Shown here: one piece after another, positions 17,681 to 26,873 of the stretch
Position numbering within the stretch: position 1 is the first letter of the stretch
Layout of the letters: every line of letters begins with the position of its first letter
DNA from: Palsa-504 sp963739615
Lineage (GTDB): Bacteria; Actinomycetota; Actinomycetes; Streptosporangiales; Streptosporangiaceae
DNA: 64,000 nucleotides
Reading direction: 5' to 3'
NCBI GenBank assembly: GCA_963739615.1
Contig: CAVUBD010000030.1
Location: forward strand, 1 to 64,000
Notes under the pieces: model-generated
What the model saw: only the letters and a program-made list of their open reading frames with translations
Databases searched by the model: none
Told to the model about the DNA's origin: nothing
Translations under genes and position numbers: made by a program

Positions 17681-18595
17681 TTACGAAACCTCGTATCCCA
17701 CGATGACCTCGCCGGCGTCCTGCCGCCGTACCGAGATCACCCCGGTCTTGCCCGGGTCGGGGAACGGGACCACGGTCATCCCCTTGGCGGAGTCCACGTT
17801 GACGTTGCTGGTGATGTGCCACTGCGTGTCGAAGATCGCCACCCTGAGCACGGCGGGCGCGAGTCCCTGGATTCCGTTGTCGCAGCCGAACGCGACCTTG
17901 CTGCCGCTGCCGGGCGGCACCGTAATGACGGTGACGGCATTGGCGCCGGTGTTGAGCTGGCCTGACTGCACTTCGATCTCCACTCCTCGCTGGAATGAGC
18001 TGATCCACGTGGCCAGCTCGGCCGCGCTCCCGTTGAACACGTCATTGTCGTGGCTGCTGGTGCTGCCCGACTGCCAGAACTTCCAGGCGCTCCACGGGGC
18101 CGGCGCGCTCGGGGCGGCCGACTGGAAGATGGCCAGCCAAAGCGGGTACTGGCCGAGCCCGGCGCAGTTACCCGAGGTGATGAAGTCAAAGAACGAGTAC
18201 ACGCCGCACGGGTTGTGCGGCCGCAGCGACACCAGCGTGCCCATGAAGTCGCGTGCGCAAGCCGCCACCGCGGCCGGCGACGATCCCGCGGTCTCGTTGT
18301 CCAGCCAGAGCATGTCGGTGGTCTCGAGGCCGACCTGGCTGACCGCCGCCACGAACAAGCTGGCCTGGGCTGACCCGGACAGGCCAGGGTCGAGGAAGTG
18401 ATACGCGCCCCGCGCCAGCCCGCTGGCTTTGATCCGGGGCCAGTTCCAGGCCAGGAAGGGGTCGGGGGAGTTGGTGCCCGGGCCGCTCAGCCCCTGGCTG
18501 GCGCGGCAGATGCCGAACGAAAGGCCCGACGTGCCGGCCCAGTCGAACCGCCCGGCAAAGTTCGAAACATCAATGCCTAGCGCGTTTCCTGCCAT
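17681..18595 (-). CDS. GH25 lysozyme-like protein
   Basis: About 304 residues from the ATG at 18595 (a GTG at 18610 is alternative but too close to the GGAGG site). The first ~205 residues form a glycoside hydrolase 25 barrel: GIDVSNFAGRFDW, GICRASQG, YHFLDP and the catalytic-type LWLDNETAG. Such enzymes cut peptidoglycan. A C-terminal beta-rich domain (210-304) of unknown role follows. No signal peptide is seen, as in many actinobacterial GH25 proteins that leave by other routes. Intact. Confidence 0.75.
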   Translation of the reverse strand: MAGNALGIDVSNFAGRFDWAGTSGLSFGICRASQGLSGPGTNSPDPFLAWNWPRIKASGLARGAYHFLDPGLSGSAQASLFVAAVSQVGLETTDMLWLDNETAGSSPAAVAACARDFMGTLVSLRPHNPCGVYSFFDFITSGNCAGLGQYPLWLAIFQSAAPSAPAPWSAWKFWQSGSTSSHDNDVFNGSAAELATWISSFQRGVEIEVQSGQLNTGANAVTVITVPPGSGSKVAFGCDNGIQGLAPAVLRVAIFDTQWHITSNVNVDSAKGMTVVPFPDPGKTGVISVRRQDAGEVIVGYEVS

Positions 18596-18719
18596 CGGCT
18601 GACATCCCACCCCTCCCGGCTCGCAGCGATCCTAGCGTAGGAGATACTGACCACGAAGGCTGATCGCGGTGACGCGGGCACTAGCCGCGGCCAGGGCGTC
18701 CCAGACCGCCGCGGAATGA

Positions 18720-19580
18720 ATTGACGCTCGCCAGCGCCTCCGCCTGGAAGACGGGGACGCCTCGGCGACGGCGCGGATCATCGACCTGGTGGCCCCGATC
18801 GGCAAGGGGCAGCGAGGTCTCATCGTGTCCCCGCCGAAGGCCGGCAAGACGATGGTCCTGCAGGCGATCGCCAATGCGATCGCGAAAAGCCACCCCGAGG
18901 TGGAGCTGATGGTGGTGCTCGTCGGCGAACGGCCAGAAGAGGTCACCGACCTGCGCCGGTCAGTGCGCGGCGAGGTCGTCTACTCCACCTTCGACCAGGC
19001 GGCCGACGACCACATCAGGGTCGCCGAACTGGCCATCGAGCGGGCCAAGCGGCTGGTGGAAACGGGCTGCGACGTGGTCGTCCTGCTCGACTCCATCACC
19101 CGGCTCGCCCGGGCCTACAACCTGGCCGCCCCGGCCAGCGACCGGACCCTGCAGGGCGGGGTCGCGGCCTCCGCGCTGCAGCCGCCGCGTAAGTTCCTCG
19201 GCGCGGCGCGCAACGTCGAGGACGGCGGATCCCTCACCATCTTGTCCACCGCCCTGGTCGATACCGGCTCCCGCATGGACGACGTGCTTTTCGAGGAGTT
19301 CAAGGGGACCGGGAACATGGAGCTGCGGCTCCGCCGCGAGCTCGCGGAGAAGCGCATCTTCCCCGCGATCGACCCGATGCCTTCCGGCACCCGTCACGAC
19401 GAGCTGCTGATGCTGCCCGCTGAGTACGAGGCCGTCGGCACGCTGCGCCGGGCCCTGGGCGGCCTGGATTCCCAGCAGGCCCTCGAGCTGCTCATCGACA
19501 AGACCCGCGACACCACGTCCAATCCGGAATTCCTCAGCCAGATCCAGCGGTCCGCGCTGACCCGGGCCAGGGCCAGCTAA
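18720..19580 (+). pseudogene. rho: Rho ATPase core lacking the N-terminal RNA-binding domain
   Basis: Homology to transcription termination factor Rho starts abruptly at about 18720 (RLRLEDGDA...RIIDLVAPIGKGQRG), preceded at once by a stop codon. It continues to the natural C-terminus. Present: Walker A PPKAGKT, VVLVGERPEEVTDL, Walker B DVVVLLDSI, Q-loop and R-loop (LQPPRKFLGAARN), GSLTILSTALVDTGSRMDD. Absent: the ~400-residue actinobacterial N-terminus with the cold-shock-like RNA-binding fold. A GTG at 18789 could start a 263-residue protein. Most likely a truncated duplicate; a shortened functional motor is the alternative. Confidence 0.75.
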
Positions 19581-20374
19581 GCGCGGCGCCGCGCGACCTG
19601 AAGGACCGCTCCCCAGTGCCGCCGCACCGAGTGCCCCTGGCGCAACGCCAGCCGCCGCCTGATCTCGCCGTACAGCCGTTCCCGCTTCCAGCCCGCCATA
19701 GCCAGGTGCCCGGAGAACGTGCTGAGCAGCTCGATGTACTCCTCGGCGTCGTAGCGGCGCTCCCAGTCGTAGTGCCGGATGGCGGTGACCTCGAAGAGCC
19801 CGCTGGCCTCGATGCCGGCCCGGTCGTCGTCCTGTTCCCCCGGGCGCGGCGGTCTCTCGCCGGGCCGCTGCCCCTCGCCGATCTCGTCGTATACGTCCTG
19901 AATCTGCTCGAAGAACGGATCGCCTCCGGCGGGAAATACGTGTCCCGCCCCCCAGATGGCCAGGTGGCCGCCGGGCCGCAGCGCCCGCCAGGCCCGCTGG
20001 TAACGGACGGCGGGATCGATCCAGTGCCAGGCCGTAGCCGCGTACACCAGGGCGACCGGCTCAGCAGGCTGCCACTCCTCGAACCGGCCCTGCACCACCT
20101 CGACCGGCCATCCGGTCAGGTTCCGGCGGGCGGCCGCGGCGAGTTCGGGGCCGAGCTCGACGCACGTGATGCGGAACCCGCGCCTGGCCAGCGGCCGGGT
20201 GGCTTTGCCGGTGGCGCAGCCTACCTCGAGCAGGTTATCGCCTGGCGTCAGGCCGGCCAGCGTGATCAGGTCATCGAACAGGGCCTCCGGATACTCCGGA
20301 CGGGCCTGGTCGTAGATGTCGGCCACCCGGTTGAACGTCTGCCGCAGCCGATCGCGCTCATCGTCTGGATGCAC
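19577..20374 (-). CDS. Class I SAM-dependent methyltransferase
   Basis: 265 residues. Motif I LLEVGCATGKATRPLARRG (about 50-68), acidic motif II CVELGPE, and ATAWHWIDP followed by ALRPGGHLAIW, all typical of the Methyltransf_11/25 fold. The C-terminal third is a lid that decides substrate; the substrate is unknown. Converges on and overlaps the rho fragment by four bases. Confidence 0.85.
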   Translation of the reverse strand: MHPDDERDRLRQTFNRVADIYDQARPEYPEALFDDLITLAGLTPGDNLLEVGCATGKATRPLARRGFRITCVELGPELAAAARRNLTGWPVEVVQGRFEEWQPAEPVALVYAATAWHWIDPAVRYQRAWRALRPGGHLAIWGAGHVFPAGGDPFFEQIQDVYDEIGEGQRPGERPPRPGEQDDDRAGIEASGLFEVTAIRHYDWERRYDAEEYIELLSTFSGHLAMAGWKRERLYGEIRRRLALRQGHSVRRHWGAVLQVARRRA

Positions 20375-20392
20375 CGGTTAAGTCTGTCACCG

Positions 20393-20485
20393 ATGATCCG
20401 ATCTGGGAGTATGGCGGTCGCGTGCCTGGTCCTGATTCCGTTCGGCGGTATCGTCTACCTTTCCGTCGGCCGGGTGCTGCTATAA
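20393..20485 (+). CDS. Possible 30-residue membrane peptide
   Basis: ATG at 20393 or 20411; one hydrophobic stretch (VACLVLIPFGGIVYLSVGR) ending at a TAA. No good ribosome site. Weak candidate; it could be random. Confidence 0.2.
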   Translation: MIRSGSMAVACLVLIPFGGIVYLSVGRVLL

Positions 20486-20530
20486 CTCTTGCCGTTCACG
20501 TAAACAGCAAACAGGCCAAGGCGGTGGCAG

Positions 20531-21268
20531 CTGAGAACCTGGCGGACCGCGGTCATCCGGCGCTACGCGCATCCGGGGCGCGGGTTCACCCAGGGGCTGA
20601 TCGCGGACGGCCAGATGGTATGGGAATCGACCGGCCTCTACGGGGAGTCGTCGCTGCGCCGGTACCAGCTGGGCGCCAGGGAGGCCGAACACCGCGTGCC
20701 GCTGTCCGGCGAGCTGTTCGGCGAGGGCATCTGCCGGGTCGGCGACGGCATCTGGCAGCTGACCTGGCAGGACCGGATCGCCTTGCGCTGGGACGCCTGG
20801 AGCCTCGAGCTGGTCGACCGGGTCCCTTACAACCGCCAGGGGTGGGGGATGTGCGCGGCCGCCGGCTACGTCATGACCAGCGACGGAAGCAGCGAGCTCG
20901 TCCGTCGCGACCCGCGGACGCTGGAGCCGCAGGCGGTGATTCACGTCCGCTGCGCGGGCCGCCGGGTGCTCGGCCTCAACGATCTCGCCTGGTCCGCAGG
21001 CACCCTATGGGCCAACGTGGCGGGCACGCGCTACCTGGCCGGTATCGACCCCGATAGCGGCGAGGTCATCCACGTGGTCAACGCCCGCGCGGCCGCCGAA
21101 CGGCACCTGGGCAACCCGCAGGCCATCATGAACGGGATCGCCGCGCTGCCTGCGGCCGGGGAGTTCCTGCTGACCGGCAAGGGCTGGCGGTCGATCCGGC
21201 ACGTCCGGCTGAAGCCGGCCAGGGAAGGGGCCGCGATCGAGAACCTCCTGTCCGGCCTGAGCCGCTGA
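20531..21268 (+). CDS. Glutaminyl-peptide cyclotransferase (plant/bacterial type)
   Basis: Five-bladed beta-propeller enzyme converting N-terminal Gln to pyroglutamate. Signatures: YAHPGRGFTQGL, STGLYGESSLRRY, LTWQDR, LNDLAW, NGIAAL. The first ATG (20615) lies after the conserved FTQGL, which is encoded upstream in the same frame, so it cannot be the native start. The open frame reaches back to a TAA at 20501 with only a CTG at 20531 as a near-start codon. Either CTG is used or the 5' end is lost. No signal peptide is encoded, although this family is often exported. Confidence 0.75.
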   Translation: MRTWRTAVIRRYAHPGRGFTQGLIADGQMVWESTGLYGESSLRRYQLGAREAEHRVPLSGELFGEGICRVGDGIWQLTWQDRIALRWDAWSLELVDRVPYNRQGWGMCAAAGYVMTSDGSSELVRRDPRTLEPQAVIHVRCAGRRVLGLNDLAWSAGTLWANVAGTRYLAGIDPDSGEVIHVVNARAAAERHLGNPQAIMNGIAALPAAGEFLLTGKGWRSIRHVRLKPAREGAAIENLLSGLSR

Positions 21269-21280
21269 GCGTAACCACCC

Positions 21281-21506
21281 GGAGGAGCCACGGTCGCAGC
21301 GGCTTCCCGGCGTACCCCCCGTCGGCCAGGCCAGCTCGTCGCTCGAAGACATTACGAGCGCCGGCGTCGCCGGTGAGCACCCAGGACAATCCCGCTGCCG
21401 CCAGGTAGAGCGGAACCATCAGCACTCCGCCGCACCAGGCGTACTGGGTGGCGTGCCGCGCCTCATGCCGCAAGAGCGCCGAGCCGGGAGCAACCGGATC
21501 CCGCCT
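21281..21506 (-). pseudogene. Remnant of a membrane HExxH-type protein
   Basis: A 75-codon stretch reads SALLRHEARHATQYAW, then a hydrophobic span (MVPLYLAAAGLSWVLTG), then RNVFERRAGLADGGY. This matches the C-terminal part of small actinobacterial proteins with a conserved HEarH-Q-YAW pattern. The N-terminus is missing and the frame runs on into the antisense of the cyclotransferase gene. It abuts the end of the FtsH-like gene. Confidence 0.45.
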
Positions 21507-21511
21507 GGGCG

Positions 21512-23965
21512 TCAGTTCTGGCCGGTGCTGTGGTCGGGGTTGTGCCCGTTCAGCCCGAGCGGATCGACCTCGCCCGCGATCACGCCCGTGGCCCACGGCA
21601 GGGCGGCCGCCGCGGGTACCGGCAGGTTCAGCTGCTCCATGCTGTGGTTGCGATGCGCCCGGGCGGCGGCCTGGTGGTAGTCGCTGAGCCTGGCCATGAA
21701 GTCCGCGTCCCCGTAGGGTGTCCCGTCCACCAGGGGTCCGCGGGTGTGCTCCAGGACCGCGACGACATCCTCGCCGCTCAGCGTCTTGTAGGTCTCCAGG
21801 GCATGCGCTAGGGCCAGGACGTCGTTCCTGTTCTCCCGCAGAAGCTCCTCGGTCTGGCTGAGAAGCCTGGTGAGCTGGTCCTCGATCCGGTCCGCGAGCG
21901 CGTGCCTGGCGTGGGCCTCGGAATCCTGGCCCTTCTTCAGGGCGCCGCCCCGCCCGCCGCCTGGCGAGCCGACCTCGAGCCGCTTGGCCGTGGAATACGA
22001 GGACACCGTGGTACCCATGCCCCAGAAGCCTTCCATGAAGGAGGCGACCGTAGTGGCGGACTCCAGGTCCCCGGAGACGCCGGAGGAGCTGTCCTGGTCG
22101 AAGAACATCCGCTCGCCGGCCAGCGACGCCAGCGACACCAAGATGTCGGTCTCGTACTCGCTGCGCCACCGGGTGAACTGGTCCTCGGGCGGGATGCTCG
22201 CCACCATGCCGAGGTAGTCGCTGCCCTTCTCGATCGTGGCGATGTCGATTTCCATGTGGTGGCGGGTGCGGAAGGCGACCAGCGCGTGGCAGGCCTCGTG
22301 CACGGCGACGGCGTGCCGCTCGCGCTCGATGTACTCCACGTCCTCGGGCGGCCCGAGTTCCTTGAGCTGCTTGGCCTTGATCACGTCGGGCCAGGTGATG
22401 ACGTCACGCCCGTTCCTGATCGCGGTGATCAGCGACTCGTTCACCAGGTCCTTGATGGTGGCGCCGGTAGCGTAGGGGGTGATGGTGGCGAGCTTGTCCA
22501 TCTGCTCGGGGGTCAGCTCGTGCTGCACCTTGGCGAAGTAGCCCTCGTAGGTGCGGATCCGGCCCGCCTTGGACGGGTAGCCGACCTTGTAGATCCGGTC
22601 GATGCGGCCGGGGCGCAGCAGCGCCTCGTCCAGGGCCGACGGCATGTTGGTCGCCATCATGACCAGGATCCGGTACTTGGGCGGCGGCTTCGGCCGCATG
22701 CCGAACACCCGCCGGACGTACCTGTTGACGAAACCACGCGGCTTCTTCAGCCCGGACAGCTCGGTGAGCAGGGCCTGCAGCGTGCCCATGCCGCCGCCAC
22801 CGCCCCCGTTCATCATCCCGCCGACCATCTGCCTGACGCGCCGGGTGTCCGGCTCGTCGGGGACCGCCGAATCCATCGCGTCCTTCGCCAGCCGCCACTG
22901 CGTGTCGGCTGACAGGTAGGAGAACCCGTGGCAGCCCGCATGGGAGAAGGCCGCGCGCTGCTGGCCGCCGGGGGCGCCCTGAGTCATCATGCCGCGGTTA
23001 CCGAGCGAGTCGGCCTCGTCGAAGAAGACGATCACGCCGCCGTACCGCAGCGCGAGCCGCCGCAGCTTGCGGAACAGCGACTTGACCTTGAGGATGCCGA
23101 CGCCCATGAACATGTTGATGAACGCGCCCGGGTCGACGAACACATACGGCCGTCCGGTCTCGCCGGCCACCGCCTCGGCCATCAGCGTCTTGCCGGTGCC
23201 CGGCGGCCCCCAGAGCAGCAGGCCGCCCGGCACGTAGCCGCCGCGCTCCTCGACCAGTTCGGGGTGCTCAAGGAAGATGATGTTCTCCTTGACCCGCTGA
23301 AGCACGTGGTCCTGGCCCCAGACGTCGGAGAACCTGGTCTTGATGTCGTCGGGGTAGTACACGTCCACCCCGCCGCGGGACATGAACCAGAAGAGGGCGA
23401 CGAACTGGAGCACGACGAACAAGAGCGTGAATGCGATCTGCACCACGAACGGGAGCACGTGCCAGAGGAGCTCGGGCCCCCGGATGATCGCCAGCACCGG
23501 GGAGGTGTGGATGATCTTCCCGACGACGAACGCGGCGACGACCAGCCAGAGGATCCAGGTCCAGATCCGCCAGATGCGGAACCTGCTCCAGTCCGAGATC
23601 CGGCGGTGGGTGAGCCGCTCCATGCCGCCGAAGACGACCACGGTCCAGAACCGGTGGTAGCCACGCCAGTGCTCGCTGATCAGGAAGTGGATCTGCCTGA
23701 GCAGTTCCAGGCCGGCCAGCACGAACACCCACCAGCCGGTCCGCACCTCGATCCGCACCGCGTCCGAGAACCCCACCAGGGGATCGTTCGCCATCACGGA
23801 CCAGACCAGGAGGATCCAGACCGCACCAAGCAGGACCAGGAACTTGATCCGGTCCCACAAGCCGAGGGGCTTACGGGTCAGCCGGTCAGCGTCCGCCGGC
23901 CGGCCATGGCCGGGCGGCGGCAGGCCTTCGTCGGCGGCGGTCGCTCGAGCCTTTCGGCGCATCAC
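21512..23965 (-). CDS. Membrane AAA+ zinc protease, FtsH-like
   Basis: 817 residues. Four hydrophobic segments (about 40-58, 78-92, 137-150, 170-195) anchor the N-terminus. The AAA module has Walker A WGPPGTGKT (252-260), Walker B VIVFFDEADS (311-320) and a sensor/SRH region with LLRPGRIDRIYKV. The peptidase domain has the zinc motif HEACH (556-560). Unlike classical FtsH (two spans, HEAGH), it has four spans and an 80-residue Gly/Met-rich insertion (about 325-400) between Walker B and the second region of homology. Its ATG overlaps the stop of the upstream lipoprotein gene (ATGA), implying a functional pair. Probably degrades membrane or misfolded proteins. Confidence 0.85.
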   Translation of the reverse strand: MMRRKARATAADEGLPPPGHGRPADADRLTRKPLGLWDRIKFLVLLGAVWILLVWSVMANDPLVGFSDAVRIEVRTGWWVFVLAGLELLRQIHFLISEHWRGYHRFWTVVVFGGMERLTHRRISDWSRFRIWRIWTWILWLVVAAFVVGKIIHTSPVLAIIRGPELLWHVLPFVVQIAFTLLFVVLQFVALFWFMSRGGVDVYYPDDIKTRFSDVWGQDHVLQRVKENIIFLEHPELVEERGGYVPGGLLLWGPPGTGKTLMAEAVAGETGRPYVFVDPGAFINMFMGVGILKVKSLFRKLRRLALRYGGVIVFFDEADSLGNRGMMTQGAPGGQQRAAFSHAGCHGFSYLSADTQWRLAKDAMDSAVPDEPDTRRVRQMVGGMMNGGGGGGMGTLQALLTELSGLKKPRGFVNRYVRRVFGMRPKPPPKYRILVMMATNMPSALDEALLRPGRIDRIYKVGYPSKAGRIRTYEGYFAKVQHELTPEQMDKLATITPYATGATIKDLVNESLITAIRNGRDVITWPDVIKAKQLKELGPPEDVEYIERERHAVAVHEACHALVAFRTRHHMEIDIATIEKGSDYLGMVASIPPEDQFTRWRSEYETDILVSLASLAGERMFFDQDSSSGVSGDLESATTVASFMEGFWGMGTTVSSYSTAKRLEVGSPGGGRGGALKKGQDSEAHARHALADRIEDQLTRLLSQTEELLRENRNDVLALAHALETYKTLSGEDVVAVLEHTRGPLVDGTPYGDADFMARLSDYHQAAARAHRNHSMEQLNLPVPAAAALPWATGVIAGEVDPLGLNGHNPDHSTGQN

Positions 23966-24621
23966 GGACTCCTGATGGTAAACGACGACATCACGTCGTT
24001 GATCTCGGTCTGGTCGTTGCTGTAACAGCTGGATGTGCAGTGCAGCACGAGGAGGTAGACGACGGTCTGGTCGGCGTTGGTGAGCGCGATCTCATCAAAG
24101 GTGTCGGTGATGCCGCCGGTATAGGTGTAGTCGAAGGTCTCCCGGACCCCGTGCACGCCCTGCCCGGGCGTGAGCACCTGATCGCGGATCTGCTTGAAGC
24201 CGGTGAGCGGGAAACCTTGCGTGGCCGCGTTCGTCCTCGCGGTCGAGGTGACGGGCAGGAAGAAGTCACGCAGCGTGTCGTAGGACAGCGAGCTACTCGC
24301 GGATGAGCTGAGCGTGCCGGTCTCGGCGAACACGAACGGCTGGGTGGTGCCGAAAGAAAGGAAGTCGCTCGCCGAGGCCTTGCCGCTCTCGTATGCGACC
24401 GTCCATCCGCCCCCAGAGCTGCCGGTTTCTGCCTGCAGTTCGGACGAAAGGGACGACGGGCTTATCTTGTGCCAGCCATAGGGAACCTTGAAGTAGGTGT
24501 TCGTGCTCGAATTCGCCACGTAGGTGTACTGGGGCGCGCCGCACCCCGTGACGGCGACCCCGAGGAGCAGCGCACAACCCCCGACGAGGCCCTTTGTGAC
24601 GCGGCGGGCCTTGCTAGCCAA
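23962..24621 (-). CDS. Putative lipoprotein paired with FtsH-like protease
   Basis: 219 residues with a signal peptide and lipobox (VAVTGC, Cys at about 27). The mature part starts with a PYGWHKISP segment and resembles secreted PsbP/Mog1-like single-domain folds (FKQIRDQVL, RETFDYTYTGG, VYLLVLHCTSSCYS). Two Cys near the C-terminus may pair. First gene of a two-gene operon with the AAA protease, so it could present substrates or regulate it from outside the membrane. That link is inferred from overlap only. Confidence 0.7.
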   Translation of the reverse strand: MASKARRVTKGLVGGCALLLGVAVTGCGAPQYTYVANSSTNTYFKVPYGWHKISPSSLSSELQAETGSSGGGWTVAYESGKASASDFLSFGTTQPFVFAETGTLSSSASSSLSYDTLRDFFLPVTSTARTNAATQGFPLTGFKQIRDQVLTPGQGVHGVRETFDYTYTGGITDTFDEIALTNADQTVVYLLVLHCTSSCYSNDQTEINDVMSSFTIRSP

Positions 24622-24756
24622 GAGGTGCGACCTCCACGTAAGGACTACGTAGTGCCAGTATGACGCCTTCCCTGGCCATGGTACAGGTCTCCCGACGGGG
24701 TGAAATGCACCGCATGCGGCTCCCGCAAGGCCAGGTAGGCCGCGCTCGGCGCCGGG

Positions 24757-25001
24757 ATGTTCGGGGCCTCCGGCGTGGTGGCTCTGTACGGCGCGGGCTG
24801 CCTGCTAGCGTGCGCGATCATCGCCATCAGCGGCGTTGTGGCCGCTTGGCTCGCTACGCTCATAGTCGGCGCGGCTTTGCTGGCCGCGGCAGGCGGCGCG
24901 GCCCCCCCGGCAGGGGACGGGCGACGCCTGCGATACCGGAAGAAGCGGTGGCCAGCTTCAAGGCCGATGTTGAAGAAATCAAGGAGAGGACACACCGATG
25001 A
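24757..25001 (+). pseudogene. Phage_holin_3_6-like membrane protein, truncated and frameshifted
   Basis: GAGMFGASGVVALYGAGCLL and a second span (AAWLATLIVGAALLAAAGG) match the actinobacterial holin-superfamily III proteins. The frame then breaks near 24885-24905, and the expected C-terminus (RATPAIPEEAVASFKADVEE) continues in another frame, ending at the TGA at 24999-25001. An in-frame TAG sits just upstream of the first span, so the N-terminal helix is also lost. The last bases overlap the DUF3618 start, the usual gene order for this pair. Confidence 0.6.
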
Positions 25002-25288
25002 CCGCACCCGAAATCCAGCAGGAGATTGAGCAGACCCGAGAGCGGCTCGGCCAGACCGTGGATGAACTCGCCGCCAAGGCCGACGTGAAGGCCAGGGCCC
25101 GCACCAAGGCCGCCGAGCTGACGGCCAAGGCCACCACGGCCGCGGCGAAGGCCCAGGGTGCGGCCACCGCGGCGGCGGAGCGCGCCAAGCAGAACCAGGC
25201 GGTGCAGCGCCGCTGGCCGCTCGCGGCGGCCGCCGTCGGCGTGGTGCTCGTCGGCTCCGTGGTGCTCTGGAGGCGACGCAAGAAGTGA
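24998..25288 (+). CDS. DUF3618 protein
   Basis: 96 residues: an N-terminal EIQQEIEQTRERLGQTVDEL helix typical of DUF3618, an Ala/Lys-rich coiled stretch, and a C-terminal single span (AAAAVGVVLVGSVVLW) followed by RRRKK. A membrane-anchored coiled protein of unknown role, normally encoded with the holin-like gene that precedes it here. AGGAGAGG ribosome site at about 24984. Confidence 0.8.
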   Translation: MTAPEIQQEIEQTRERLGQTVDELAAKADVKARARTKAAELTAKATTAAAKAQGAATAAAERAKQNQAVQRRWPLAAAAVGVVLVGSVVLWRRRKK

Positions 25289-25388
25289 CCTGGCCGGGGT
25301 GCGTGCCGTCGCACCAGCGTTTCGCCGCTCCGCGCCCGACTCGCCGGGGCCGTGCCGAACTCACCCGGCCCTGGCGCAGTATGGACGG

Positions 25389-26849
25389 ATGATCACGAGC
25401 ACTGCCGAACCGCGGGATCCGCGTGACCCGCTCGGCCTGGCGGCGGACGCGCCGCTGCTGGCCGCCTGGCTGGACTGGATGCGGAGGGCCGAGGCCGGCC
25501 AGCTCACGCCGATGACCACGCCTGGTCACAAGCAGCGGCTGGACCTGGTGGGCACCGTGGTGGCCGGCGACGCGCCGCTGTACGGCGCGCTGGACGCCAT
25601 CAAGCACGCCGACCGGCTGCGGGCCGACGCCGAGGCCCGTGCGGCCGCGCTGTGGGGGGCGGACTGGTGCCGGTTCTCCGTGGCCGGCTCGACCCACGGC
25701 AACCAGGCCTTCTGCCTGGCCATCGGCCAGCCCGGCCAAGAGGTAATCATCACCAGGACGCTGCACCGCTCGCTGCTGCTCGGCCTGGTGATGGCGGGCC
25801 TGCGGCCGGTCTGGGTGCGGCCGGAGATCGACCCGGGCTCGGGCCTGCCGGCCGCGGTCGCGGTGCGGACCGTCAAGGACGCGCTGGCCGCTCATCCCGG
25901 TGCCTGCGCCGTGATCCTCGGTGACCCGTCCTACGTCGGGACCACCGGTGACCTGGCCGGTCACGCCCGGGCCGCGCACGAAGCGGGCGTGCCGCTGATC
26001 GTCGACGCGGCCTGGGCTGCCTACCTCGGCTTTCATCCGGACCTGCCGCGGCACGCGATCGCGGCGGGCGCCGACGCGATGGTGACGAGCGCGCACAAGA
26101 CGCTGCCTGCCTACACCCAGGGCGCGCTGGTGCTGGCCAGGACCGAACGGCTGGACGTGGCCCGGCTGGACCGCGCCTTCGACGCGACCCACACGACGAG
26201 CCCGGCCGGGTCGATTATGGCCAGCATCGACGCGGCCCGCGCCTTGCTGGCCAGGGACGGCGAGCGGCTGTGCGGCCGGCTGCTGCGCGGCGTCGCGGCG
26301 GCTCGCAAGAGACTGCGCGAGGTGCCAGGCGTCGACGTGCTTGACGGCCCGGGCGTGGATCCGGCCAAGCTGGTCGTGCTGCTGGCCGGCACCGGGGCGC
26401 ACGGCGGCCTGGTCGAGGCCGACCTGATCGCGGCGGGCGCGCCGGTGGAGATGGGCGACCGGGACACCCTGGTGCCGATCGTGACGATGGCCGACGACGA
26501 GGAGAGGATCGCGGCCTTCACTGAGAAGCTGATCACCGCGATCGAGCGGCACCGCGGGCGGCCGCGCCGCGCGGCCGCCACCGCCGCCTGGACGGTGCGG
26601 CCGCAGACCGTCCTGGCCCCTAGGGAGGCGTATTTCGCCCGCAACGAAACCGTCGCGGCCGACGCCGCCGTCGACCGGATCAGCGCGGAGCTGGTGGCGC
26701 CCTACCCGCCCGGGGTGCCGGTGCTTGCCCCGGGCGAGCTCATCACCACCGAGGCGCTAGCGGCGCTGCGTGAGGTGGCGGCCGGCGGGGGCCGGATCGC
26801 CTACGCGGCCGACCCCACCCTGGCTACCTTCCAGGTCGTCGTCGCCTGA
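25389..26849 (+). CDS. Orn/Lys/Arg decarboxylase-family PLP enzyme
   Basis: 486 residues from the ATG at 25389. Fold-type I PLP enzyme of the prokaryotic Orn/Lys/Arg decarboxylase group: MTTPGHKQ near the start, SVAGSTHGNQAFCLA (cofactor phosphate loop), DAAWAAYLGFHP, and the Schiff-base lysine in TSAHKTLPAYTQGA. The small C-terminal domain ends PYPPGVPVLAPGE, as in the family. It lacks the N-terminal wing domain of the inducible enterobacterial enzymes, like Bacillus SpeA/YaaO. Arginine or lysine is the likely substrate; which one cannot be told from sequence alone. Confidence 0.85.
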   Translation: MITSTAEPRDPRDPLGLAADAPLLAAWLDWMRRAEAGQLTPMTTPGHKQRLDLVGTVVAGDAPLYGALDAIKHADRLRADAEARAAALWGADWCRFSVAGSTHGNQAFCLAIGQPGQEVIITRTLHRSLLLGLVMAGLRPVWVRPEIDPGSGLPAAVAVRTVKDALAAHPGACAVILGDPSYVGTTGDLAGHARAAHEAGVPLIVDAAWAAYLGFHPDLPRHAIAAGADAMVTSAHKTLPAYTQGALVLARTERLDVARLDRAFDATHTTSPAGSIMASIDAARALLARDGERLCGRLLRGVAAARKRLREVPGVDVLDGPGVDPAKLVVLLAGTGAHGGLVEADLIAAGAPVEMGDRDTLVPIVTMADDEERIAAFTEKLITAIERHRGRPRRAAATAAWTVRPQTVLAPREAYFARNETVAADAAVDRISAELVAPYPPGVPVLAPGELITTEALAALREVAAGGGRIAYAADPTLATFQVVVA

Positions 26850-26873
26850 CGTCGCGGTCGCAGGCGGCGACCC

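Noticed and set aside
24645..26552. Long minus-strand open frame opposite the decarboxylase
   Set aside because: Low-complexity Arg/Pro/Gly/His composition typical of antisense high-GC sequence.
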